In this document: in pieces, positions 24,211 to 34,629 of the stretch | Layout: each line of letters opens with the position of its first letter | How positions within the stretch are numbered: the stretch's first letter is position 1 | Source: Penelope pileata | Lineage: Eukaryota; Chordata; Aves; Galliformes; Cracidae | Direction: 5' to 3' | Assembly (NCBI GenBank): GCA_013396635.1 | Contig: WBMW01001708.1 | Span: 2,015,693-2,079,692 of the forward strand | Length of the DNA: 64,000 nt | Made by a program: the position numbers and the translations under genes | The notes under the pieces: generated by a model | Seen by the model: the letters and a program-made list of their open reading frames with translations, nothing else | Told to the model about the DNA's origin: nothing | The model's database searches: none

Positions 24211-25200
24211 AGTTAAGCTCGTTTGTATATATTGGGCAGACCAAGGCCAAAGTAAGAGATCAGGTGTTGAGGGAGAAAACTGGGCTACATAGACCTCAAT
24301 GGCAGAATTGCTAACTATATGTGCAACCAGGATTTCATCCTTCGATTTAAATGTAGTAGCTTGTCTTTACTCTTAAATCAGAGGAGGAAAAGAAGGTAAT
24401 TCCAAGCTTAGGTATCCACATTTGATGCCATTCTATGGGACTGTGTATCAAACCGAGAAATAAAAAAGCAGCAAGGAAGGGAAGCATGACGTGGTTTCCT
24501 TATGGTTTCGTAACATATGGTTTAGTATGGGTATTGTCCCAACCTGCAAATCATGGGTCCAGACTGAATTTTTGCAAGAGTTAAGGGACATCCAGGCATC
24601 CATCTGTGTCATAGCATGGAAAAATCCTGTTGAGGGGGGAATCATGAAAATCTGAGAATATTCTAAATCTTTCCTGTTTAAGTGAGTTTACTTTGACCAA
24701 TATATTAAAACTTCCATACTTAAACCTTGGCTTTGGACCAGCTGAGCACTTAAGCGTGTGCTGCACATTAGTCACATGAATAACTCTACTGAAATCAAGG
24801 AGAATACTTCTTAGAGCAAACATATATGTAAGGATAAGTCCACTCAGAAAATCCAATGTAAAAATTTTTGTTTTAGCCACTCGAAGATTTAATCAGAATT
24901 AAATGAGATGTTGAGTGAATATTAATTTCTTCCAAAACATTTTTTCTTTAAGAGTCTCAAGTTGGATTTAATATCTTCATTTAATCACTCAAGTTTGGAA
25001 TTTTTCACTTTTAATCTTCTACAACCTTGAGTAGAAGAATTCAGAGAGTTCTTTATGGAATTGACTATTGCTTTACTGGAAAAGCCTTTAATTCCAAATC
25101 TAACTTTTCCTTTGTATTTTCAAATTACGAATTTTTAAAAAACTGATTTCTAAGTTAAAGGAATTAGCATTTTTTAATATGAGATGACATTGGCAAGAAA
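24211..25200. other. AT-rich unique DNA
   Basis: No gene recognised. Around 24780-24803 a CTACTGAAATCAAGGAG word resembles the reverse complement of the ATTGACTTCAATGG core shared by several relics in this window. Confidence 0.5.
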
Positions 25201-25480
25201 CAGAATTTTTTGACATCACTACACTAAATCTTTAGCAGGTAATGCTTGAAATTATAGGCCACAAATCTCAGTAAGTGCTATTTACTAACGTGATAATTGT
25301 GGAACATTCGATGATGTGTTAAGTACCATGGAGTGGCAGTATAATTACAGTACATGGCACGTTACAATATAAATATAAAGTAAATACATGATTATTTCTG
25401 GCTTAGGTCACATGGTAAATACTAAGTGCAATTACGGCACCAAGTAATCTGCAGGAACGTGTAATTACTCTTGGGCTCAA
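25201..25480. promoter_or_regulatory. Candidate conserved non-coding element
   Basis: Repeat-free AT-rich block with several TAATTA/ATTAC-type words (GATAATTGTGG, TATAATTACAG, GCAATTACGGC, GTAATTACTC) and two TACATGG/CACATGG motifs. Function is inferred from texture only. Confidence 0.25.
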
Positions 25481-25773
25481 TTCATTTACAAATCCTTGTC
25501 CAGCTTTTCACACCACACAGGCTGTGGAGACTGTGGAAATCAGATTATTTATGGCTGCGTTGGCATCCTTATTACCATAGCCAAAGTTTACCTATAGAAG
25601 ATGGTTCCTGCCCTCTTCCATGTCCCTGAGGTGAAAGTTGGTGTTTTCAAGGCAGCACTGTGCAGCCAGATGTCCACTGAAAGCTGGGCCAAGAGTTCTC
25701 TACAGGCGATGTGACAAACTCAGCTGATGTTATCTAGTTTTATTCATCTCAGTAGTTTTCTTTTAGTGAGATT

Positions 25774-25836
25774 ATAGAATCATAGAATACCCTGAGCTGG
25801 AAGGGACCCATAATGATCATTGAGCCAAACTCCTGA
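25774..25836 (-). mobile_element. CR1 LINE 3' tip
   Basis: Antisense CR1 end: ATAGAATCATAGAATACC, then GAGCTGGAAGGGACCCATAA and TGATCATTGAGCCAAACTCC. About 60 bp remain and the rest is 5'-truncated. The two intact TAGAATCA tail units suggest moderate age. Confidence 0.88.
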
Positions 25837-26379
25837 ATAATTTTGACCCACTTTCAAATTACCATCAGCAGCGTGGCCTTTGCCTTATTCTGAATTTTGG
25901 AAGTCAAAGGCCACAGCCGTGTGCTCTTTGTGCTTTGGTCCCAGCCTGATCAAGGAACTTGTTATTTTGTAATCTCTATTTGCGTCCCACTAGCAGGCAT
26001 GGGGGCTGGCTGAGTGGGATGGCTTGGGTGATACAGCCAACATCTCCACGGGTTCAGCAGCAGGAGATGGCAGCAGAAGCACCCAGGACATAGAAAAATC
26101 CTGTGCTCCCAGTGGAAAGCAGACATTTGGTTTGGATGACATGAAACCATCATTTAATGAACAGCCATTATACAAGACATCGGAGAAAGGAAGAAAAAGT
26201 AGGGGGAAAAAAAGTTTTAAACCCACTAGGGCATTATTCTGTTTATCCAGCCAAGAGGACAACACAGTGCCTCATACATCATCAGCTGCCTGCTCTCTCA
26301 AGCACCTGAGGCCTCAGAGAAGGTGATCCCTGCAATATTTTGCTAGGCAAGATTGTTAGTATTAATCTTACAGACTGTC
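25837..26379. other. Unique non-coding DNA
   Basis: No gene recognised. A 100-codon plus-strand frame (26024-26326) overlaps a 91-codon minus-strand frame, and neither matches a known family. Confidence 0.5.
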
Positions 26380-26432
26380 AACAGGATCTGAACCTGGGAC
26401 CTTCACTGTTAAAGCCCAGATCCCCTGAGATA
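26380..26432 (-). repeat. Possible tRNA-derived SINE fragment
   Basis: GGATCTGAACCTGGGACCTT is close to the reverse complement of a Pol III B box (GGTTCGANTCC) with the usual CCAG flank. It is followed by TTAAAGCCCAGATCCCCTGA, as in old amniote tRNA SINEs. The A-box side is not recognisable. Confidence 0.4.
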
Positions 26433-27279
26433 ACACTAATGACTGCAGCTGTTTGCCATTAGCGAGTCATGCTCTCTGGGGATGGCTTCTGGGGTAGCTG
26501 GGATTTTGGCTTGTTTCTTCTAGGGTCAGCTGCAAAACGTTTGGAGTAGAGACGGGAGATGGGAAGCGGGGATGGATGCAGCAGGAAGCCATTGGGACTG
26601 AGCCACTTCAAAATGCACAGGAGGTGTCAGTTCCCAAGCTGGCATTTCATGAAGGCTGATGAAGAGAAAACCTGAACCCAGGATGGGCATCTCCTGATGC
26701 TTTTAAAATCCTCAGACACAACTTGGGTGTAGAAATATCCCAACTGCAGAAGCAGGTACCGGTCGGCTGAAGGGCAGTGTGGCTCTGCAGAGACTGGAGA
26801 GGGCTAAGGTAGACACCATTGCATCTTTGCTGCTCTCAAGAGCTAAAATGTTGCTCCTTGTCTGAAAACTGCTTCCTTTCCTGCCTTCAGCAGGCCAAGC
26901 ATGGCTTGCAAGCCTGGATCAGTGGATCACAGCAGGGCTTGCACTGCGTTGCTCCGCCATGCTCTTCTCACAAGGGGAAATGCTGAGCCCAAGCACAGAA
27001 GCAGGGATGAAAGGATGTGATCTCCCCCTCTTTCAGTATTTTTTTTTTTATGCTTCTGCTCTTTCTTCTGTTTTACTTTTCTTTGGCTCGTTCTGTTTGA
27101 TTTAGTTCAGATCATCTCTCAGCCTCCCTTGGACAGGAGAAAGGGATAATTAGCAAACAGCTTGAAGAAGTGTTTCCATTTGTGCTACTCACACCGCTGT
27201 GCACAGGGATGGTTAAGCGTGGACCCATGGGGGCTCAAATAGGGGAGAAATAAGAGAAATGCCAAAGATTCTTATTTAA
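26433..27279. other. Unique non-coding DNA
   Basis: No gene or clear repeat. It has moderately GC-rich patches and a T run near 27042-27050. Confidence 0.5.
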
Positions 27280-28040
27280 CCTCAAAATGCATCAGTCTCT
27301 TCCCTGTAAAATTGTGCAACACTCCTTTAATGTTCCCAAAGCTTCGGATAATGTCGACAAAGAGGTGTCAGATTATAATTTCTGCCTTGCATTAGGCTGG
27401 AATATACGACTGTATATTATACGATTATGGTGCCAAGAGAAACTCCAGAGCAAAAACCTTCTTATTTGTTGCATGCCATTTGCTTATCATGAAATACGAA
27501 ATGTACTTACACTGTGCTACAGCCTTGAGAAATTGTTATAAAAATCTGTCATCATAAGCGAAGACTCTTGCTTACTCTTGCCACAGCGAAGGCAATAACG
27601 GAGGCATGAATTACGTGTTACCTAACTGAAGGGAAAAGTTCCTTGCCCTAGTTGAGCAGACTAGCATAATTTTTCAAGATGCTGTGTCTCATGCTAAGTG
27701 TCTGAACACTCTCAGGTTGTTTAGAATCAATTGGTTTAAATCTCGTGTAATGAAAGTGTATTTGCCAAATAGGCTCAAGCTTATTGCCATGCAAATTAAC
27801 ATTTGCAAGGACAAATTTCCAAGTCCTTCCTCTCTTTGTTGCTTCTAAGATGTTACGGATACAATTTTGCACTTGCAGTTATGTGTGGGTGCAGTTCGTG
27901 TCATTTAAACTTCTAATTACGGCATCTGATGGCACCCACGTATCTTATCAGCTAGTTAGACACGTCAATGACACACACCATAACTGCAAATAACTGGGGG
28001 TACAAAATTGCACCGGCAATTATTCGCACCCACTGAAGGA
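27280..28040. promoter_or_regulatory. Candidate conserved element block with inverted/direct repeats
   Basis: A 760-bp repeat-free stretch of distinctive texture. It has many intact CpG dinucleotides for this window, homeodomain-like ATTA words and long balanced runs. At 27860-28032 it contains a structured core: TTGCAGTTATG (27873-27883) is the exact reverse complement of CATAACTGCAA (27979-27989). In addition TACAATTTTGCAC at 27860 is repeated as TACAAAATTGCAC at 28001 (18 of 23 positions shared over the longer word). GTGGGTGC and GCACCCAC words lie in both halves. It could be an old palindromic repeat retained as an enhancer. An 84-codon frame at 27287-27541 is not a known protein. Confidence 0.35.
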
Positions 28041-28867
28041 AAGGATGGATATGAAGCAGGCCGTTAAAGTGTTTAAAATACTTTCCTTACGGTAGCATAA
28101 ACCACCACTACAGGGATATTACCTGCAGGAAAGTAGAGCAAACATTAGGCTGAATTTTGAGCTGCAGCTGGGCTAGCTTGGTAACACGAATCTAACTAAG
28201 GTTCCCTTTATGGGTGCAAAGTGTGTCAGCCAGGTCTGGGTTTACTTCCTTGGCTTCTTCCCTCGCACTTGGCTCTGCTCAGGATCCAGCCCTGAAACAC
28301 CTCCTTCAGCTCAGCCTTTGGCAAACACGCTCCAGGCACCTGTAGGCTCTCGGTGAGCCCCGTCTGGTTCTTAAGCAGCCTCAGGGCTTCTCTTCACGGG
28401 AGAGGAGATACGTTGGTGGGACTTCTGCTCGTGTTTAAATTAAGCTTGCAAGTGCTCTGCTGAACAGGGGCATAAATGCAGTGAGGACAGTTTAAGCAGA
28501 AAGAAAATTAAGCTCTGTGTAGGATAAGAGTAAGCAGCTTCGTGACCTTCCTATTATTAACCCAAGTAACAAATTATAGTCATCTGCGGGACACATCCCT
28601 CTTGCCATTATTTCCCGAAAGTCTCCAGAAACATTACCATGGCAAAATGTTACAAATACCGTGTTATCATCCTACATCCTTTTGTTAGCCCAACCCTACT
28701 GCAGGAGTACTGGTGCAAAACAGAGAGATGATCCCTGCCACAGGAACCTTCTGGGCTGGTTTCATTCCCTATATCTTGGGTGGGACTACAGGCAGTGTTT
28801 GCTCTCATAGATTCATGACTGGCTGAAGGTAGTAGAGATGCTAACAGTAGACAAAGCAACCTGAACA
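28041..28867. other. Unique non-coding DNA
   Basis: No gene recognised. Somewhat GC-richer around 28200-28420, with no CpG island. Confidence 0.5.
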
Positions 28868-28966
28868 ACATGATCTAGCTGCAGATGTCCCTGCTCATTG
28901 CAGGGGAGTTGGACTAGATGATCTTTAAAGGTCCCTTCCAACTCAAATGATTCTACGATTCTATGA
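28868..28966 (+). mobile_element. CR1 LINE 3' fragment
   Basis: Sense-strand CR1 3' end: GATGTCCCTGCTCATTGCAG, then GTTGGACTAGATGATC, AAAGGTCCCTTCCAACTC and the tail ATGATTCTACGATTCTATGA. It is 5'-truncated near 28868. The tail units are nearly intact, so this is one of the younger copies here. Confidence 0.93.
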
Positions 28967-29023
28967 AATACTGGTGGTGCCACTTTGAGCACTGCGTTGT
29001 GAAACCAGGTCTGTTTTAATGGC

Positions 29024-29056
29024 TTTATTTATTTATTTGTTCATTTATTTATTTAT
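29024..29056. repeat. (ATTT)n microsatellite
   Basis: About eight ATTT units with one interruption (GTTC). Confidence 0.9.
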
Positions 29057-32000
29057 ATCTGGAAGAGATGTCTTTTCAGTGATAGCCATCTTCACTCAGA
29101 AGTGGGGTACATTTTCTCAAGGATGTTTCTCTGTCTGAACTGAAATCTCCTACAAGAAACCAGGCATACATGGCTTCAGATTCTTTATCCTCCTATTGCA
29201 AATACGTGCAATTATTCAGGGTTAGATCTGAGTTTTGCGAAGGAGATGGTAACATTATAAGAACAGAGTTGGAGGGTGCCTGCTTTTAAAAGGAGCCCTC
29301 CCCAAAAGAATACCATAGGGAGCACACAGATACCTGTGATGATAAATTGGAGCTATACTGATAGCAGCTTCTTGAAGTTTGACTTTTTTAAAAAGGAATG
29401 GAAAGGAGCAAAAAAGGAAACCTGGAAGGGTTGTGTTCTGTTCTCATTTGCCCTGGGGTCAATCCAGAGCAAATTCAGTGGTCCAAGTGGAGCTAGTCCA
29501 GATTTCCACTGGCCTAAAAGAAAACGTTGTTCTCATATACAAGTGGGGAATTCTGCCTTCTTTAAGCCATACTTTTAAATTTTGCTGTCACCATGGGACA
29601 CTGGAGTTTAATATTTTGGCTTATATTTTATTTGGGAAAGAATTAATTGCTTCAGCTTCCTAGAAATCAGTGCATGAGTCAAGTTACTCTCTTTCATGAT
29701 TTGTTCGAAAGTTGGGCTGAGTTTTCACCAGAACCACTCCCTGCTCTAAAACATTATTTATATCCATAAACTTCTGCGTGTAGGAAACAGTCAGTGGAGA
29801 AGTCAAATAAGAACAGTGTTGCCTTTTAGCTGGAGTTGCACTCTGCTGTACAGAAGGGATAACATTTATAAATCAAACACAGGCTTAATTAACCTTCCGT
29901 CTCTGCACGGGATTAGGAGAGTGTGCACAGTCACACTGATCTGAAGACACGAGGTGCTCATGCTGCTACTTCACAAAATTTCAGGGATTCAAAACAGTAA
30001 AATAAAGCTTGGTTTAATAAACAGGGCTCTACCAGCCCTGGCCTAGAGCTGTAAGAGCTCTGGGGAAGCCAGTTTAAAGCAGCATGAGCTCAGAAAACAG
30101 TGCCCAAAGTAAGCATTTCTACCTTTCACATAGAAAAAAAGATTTTTCTTCCTGGAAGAAAAGACAGTAATACACACTCTGCCTTTTGAAAGAGGTTTGC
30201 ATATACTTCACTATCTTGCAGTCTGCAATCATACACACTTATCCTTAACCTGTCATTTCGGTGAGTGACTCTATAGTAGTCAGAACCTCATTTCTCCCTG
30301 TTGAGAGAGAAAGGGGAAATTCATCTTTGCTTTGATAAAACGCAGTATCCTAGTTGAAAGGCATCTTTCCTGGGAAGCCCCTCTTTGTACAGCAGACAAT
30401 CCAGTACCATTTGTAGCCTAAAAATAACAGAGTAAAATCAGACAAAAAGGAAACAATCCCTTTTGAAATGAAGTTAATTAACCACATTAATCAAGATTTG
30501 GGTGCCTTTTGAGAAAAACTCTGGTTCAATCACAAAACGTAAATGTTCGACACAAGTAGCATGGGGTCTGTTTCTTGGTCTAATGCCATAGGGTTGCATG
30601 GTCAGAACTGTTCCTGCGGCCTTTAGGCTACAGCTCTGCCTGTGTTAGGAACACTTTCCAGAACATTTGTGCTATGGATAGCATCATTTGAACGCCAGTA
30701 TTTCAGGTGGCAAAATCTATAGGTCACTGCTATCTGCAGGTCACCTCCTTGCATCCTTGTTTTCAGTACTGTTTCTGCTACAGCTGCTGGGAGCTCAGCC
30801 TTCTCTTACCCTCCAAGTTTGCTAACCCAGTGCAGGGAATTGGTGCTAGTAAGATCTTTGTCTGATGTGAATGCAGCATGAACCTGAACCAGAACCTGCC
30901 TGAAGCCTGTAGAAGCTTTACAGTGACCAAACTGTTGATGCCTGTTTTCTGATTAACACAGAAATTATTTCCATTTGGTGAAGCCCATTCTGAAGGAGAT
31001 GGGCTGACACCTCTGCCCAGAAACCCTAGTCCACAGTGCCTTCATTCCTCCACACCCACGGGGGACAGCACTGATATCAGCAAGTATCAGCTCGGGAAAG
31101 CATTTGACACCACGTGGAAGACATGGCAGGACAGGCAGATAAGCTTTTTATAGCAAACCACACTGATGCCTGAGAATTGAGCAAAAAGTCTGAATCCTGG
31201 TCCCTAAAGCTGGGGAGAGATCTAGAAGGGGAGCTGGTGATTTGTCTCTTGGAAGAGATCAATCTCACCCTGATGTCCAGCATTAGGGAGAAAAGAAGTT
31301 TCTGTCTCCTCATTATCCTACCCCTTTTGCTCACATTGAAAGTAAAATCCAGTTGGGTGTTTCGCTGTGGCTCTTGTTGCCCTGGCATGGTCGGACTCAA
31401 GATCAACCCTTCTTGCTTGATCTCTCCTACTGAGGGCACGAGGCTGCTGATCAGACACCCTGTCTGCTGTTCCTGGCTTTGCTAAAGTCTTTTTAACAAA
31501 GATTTCCCCTTCTTAGCGTTTCAGCGTCCTTTCTTTTGCCCAGTTCAATGCTTCTGTGTTACTAAGAGTTCGAGGAGCATCTTACTGCTCTCGTTGAAGG
31601 ACCCTACTGTCAGATTAAGCTCCTAACCCCCATGGTGAATCAAGCATATGATTTATAAATGGGTGCACTGCAGGGCACAGAGATAAGACACCAGAAATCC
31701 AGCTGGGAGTGCAGATAGGGAAATCACTAAACAAATCACTCTGCAGTGCATGGTGCATGTGTGTGTGTGAAGGACATGCTAATTCTATCTCCATTTTGTC
31801 TTTCTTCTCCTTTCTGAGCAGTGCTGACATCCAATCTGCGTTCTTCACTTGTTATTTGTAAGGAGTTATCAAGTTTAAGTTCTCTCTTTTTCTCTCTCAC
31901 AAGAAGGGAATGTTTGAGCCTGTTGATTAAACACATCCCTTGCTTTTCCCTGTTCAGGCCCAAATTTCCAGACTCAGACTCTGAATGTAATTTCTATTCC

Positions 32001-32133
32001 TCCCACACCATGTGCGTGTTGCAGAATTTTACTGTCACATTCCAAATCTTGCAGTAAAAACTTTTGCAAGTTATTAACAGTTATGATGGGCACTTCAATT
32101 TTGACTGCTCTAGACTTCTGGCTTTAGCTGGTG
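29057..32133. other. Unique non-coding DNA
   Basis: Three kilobases without a recognised gene or dispersed repeat. AGTTAATTAACCACATTAAT near 30472 is a cluster of homeodomain-like words. Frames of up to 120 codons (31077-31439, minus) are unrecognised. Confidence 0.55.
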
Positions 32134-32202
32134 ATTTTTTTTTTTTGGTTGGTTGTTCTTTTATGTTTTTGTTGTTTTTGGTTTTTTTTCCTTTCTTTTT
32201 TA
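32134..32202. repeat. T-rich low-complexity tract
   Basis: About 70 bp of T runs with GG and G interruptions (TTGGTTGG, GTTTTTG). Confidence 0.85.
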
Positions 32203-34577
32203 ATGAGAGATTCTAACCCTTGGAGATCTGCAGAAAAATGAGTTGAGGCAGGACTGCATGGATCAGTCACACTTCTTTGCACTGTGCCATCAATCAAGGT
32301 AAAACACAACATCCTAGATGACCTTGTAGAAGTTTATATACCAAAACGGATAAGCATGTCACTCAGGTGAAAAATGGCAACCAAAACGGTACTGAAACGA
32401 TCAGATCTTATTAGAGTGTGTCTAGCAAACTGTGTATTATGGTGCCTGTAGTGTCTTGCTATTACATGTGTGTGCAGGGACAAGACACAGTGCAATGCAC
32501 ACATTATTTTTAATTCCTGGAAACATTAACTGGGAAGCCATTAGATGCAGGACAAAACTTCCAGTGTGCATGTCTGAGAGCAGAGAAATGATTGAGTGAT
32601 TCACAGAGGACCTTTTAGAGGCTTGAAATAATTCCTAGAGCCAGGCTGTGAGCTTTGTTCTCCAGATACAGCACTATTAGCAGAAGTAGCCTCCTTGACT
32701 TCACTGGAGTTACTCATAGGAATGCTCTCAAGTGGGAGTAGGTGGTGCACAATCTCCACGCAGATGCTTTTTTCTCTGGGTTTCTTGGTGTGAAGCAACA
32801 CTGATAATTACAGTCACTCACAGGTTTTGGGGCACTTGGGAACCCATCCTGCAGTAACTAGGGCCATGGAGTACCAATTATTGCTATTCTGAGCATGGTC
32901 TTTGGGCTCCTATATTTTATCTGGACACTGGATTTTGTTTTTCAAGCCGTGACTTTGGCGTTCCCAAGTGATGGATAAGGGAAGATGGGAAACAAAGGTT
33001 TTGTCCTCAGTCCTAACCTCATGCCTTGTCTGTGACCCAAAATATGAAATACGTCTCTGTGGCATCATCACAGCCTCCTCACACCATCCTCACAGCCTGT
33101 TTGTGTCCCACCATAGTGCAGTTACCCTGTGGTTTCCTTATGAAGAATGACAGGACTCCCCTACTGCATGTTTTGGATCCTTAGTGGTCTGAACTCATTC
33201 TGTAAATGCCTCTTTCTTGAGTACAGATGGCTGCTGGAGTGACAGTGTTCAGGACACCGCCTCACAGAGGTGGAGCTGGAGTTGGGGACAGAGTGGAAGT
33301 GGCTGATGGATCACATTGTACTGTTAACTTATCAAGGCTGAAAGAAGAATAACGCAAAGACAGTTATCGTGACATCCTGGAGCTGGGGTCTTCAAATAAG
33401 ATTGTGCTGCCAGTCTGCTCAGTGCTGGGTTTCCCAATTTGAGTCTGTTTTTTTACCTCCTACCACAGCTTTGCCTCCTAAAATGTTTCAGTTCCTTTAG
33501 CTCTTTTTACTTTATCTTTGTGAATGAGGAAATGTTGTACGTCAGAGTCTCCAGGAGGGAAATTTCTTTTCTAGAAATGCATTGAGGTTGCTAATGTTTT
33601 TCCATCCATACACCCTGAGTCTTTGGGCCAAAGTCCCCAGCCACCGCAGTCCCATACTGTATTTAGCGGCAACAAGTTATTGGGGAAGACTAGTTGGGGA
33701 GCAGATGGAAACCATGCGCAAATCCTCAGCTATGCTCCCTCCTGAGCTTTGGGCCAGACCCAAATGCTGTATTTGAGCAGCCTTCTGGCTGTGGAGGTGG
33801 CATAGACAAGAAGCCGTGCAACTCAGCTCACAAAGCCAGAAGGCAATAGCAGGATAGAATTCACTGCTTCCCCTTAGAAACCTGCAAGTTTCTCTTTTCT
33901 TTATTCCTTATTTCCTTTATTCATCTGCTCATTTCCCTTCACAGGAGTCCTGTGTGGCAAAGGGGTGAAATCTTTGATATCTTTCCTTCCATTAAGCTGT
34001 AGGTACAACGAGAGGGAGATTCACCAGTCTAGATTCACCCATCAAACTTCAGGCATTTTACCAAGGCTCCTAAATTAGAAACCTCATTGTACTGACTTAC
34101 TGCTGTTTGTGCCAGCAGCATCTTGAGAAATGGAGAATTATTGGCATCTTGAGAGCATGATTCACCCTCTTCAGATGTGAATCCCTCTCCTGAGGTGTCT
34201 GTCTCTTCTCAGTGACTGTAGCTGGCACCCAGATAATGACAGTCCTAACTTCAGCGTCTCAGCCTACTATTAGGTGGGATGCATCTGAGCTGAAATGCCA
34301 GATAAGCAAAACAGCCCATCAGAAGTACAACGAGGAATACGAACACCACTACTGATTCAGTCTTTCTTGTGAGAGAAAGAAAAGGTCAGTTATCAGAACT
34401 CTTTAAATCTGCTTTTGGAGTGGTGTTGGTCCATTTTGTCATCAAACCCTTCATGGCAGCCTTTTGGTAACCCACTTCAAGCAAGTGCAGTGGCAGTTTT
34501 TAAGTGCTTACCTTTCAGGACAGCCAAGGAAAAGCACTTCCACTCTTCCTCGCCACTGACAGATGAGATGTCCACTG
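32203..34577. other. Unique non-coding DNA
   Basis: No gene recognised. TCCTTGACTTCACTGGAGTT at 32692-32711 matches the ATTGACTTCAATGG core of old relics. An 11-bp inverted repeat lies at 33780-33844. Confidence 0.5.
33780..33844. other. 11-bp perfect inverted repeat
   Basis: GCCTTCTGGCT at 33780-33790 is the exact reverse complement of AGCCAGAAGGC at 33834-33844, separated by 43 bp. No target-site duplication or transposon body was seen. Confidence 0.75.
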
Positions 34578-34629
34578 AAAAAATAAAAACAAGACAAACA
34601 AACAAACAAAAAGGATAAAAAAGAAAAAC
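34578..34629. repeat. A-rich (CAAA)n tract
   Basis: About 50 bp of A runs with an internal ACAAACAAACAAAC repeat. Confidence 0.85.
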
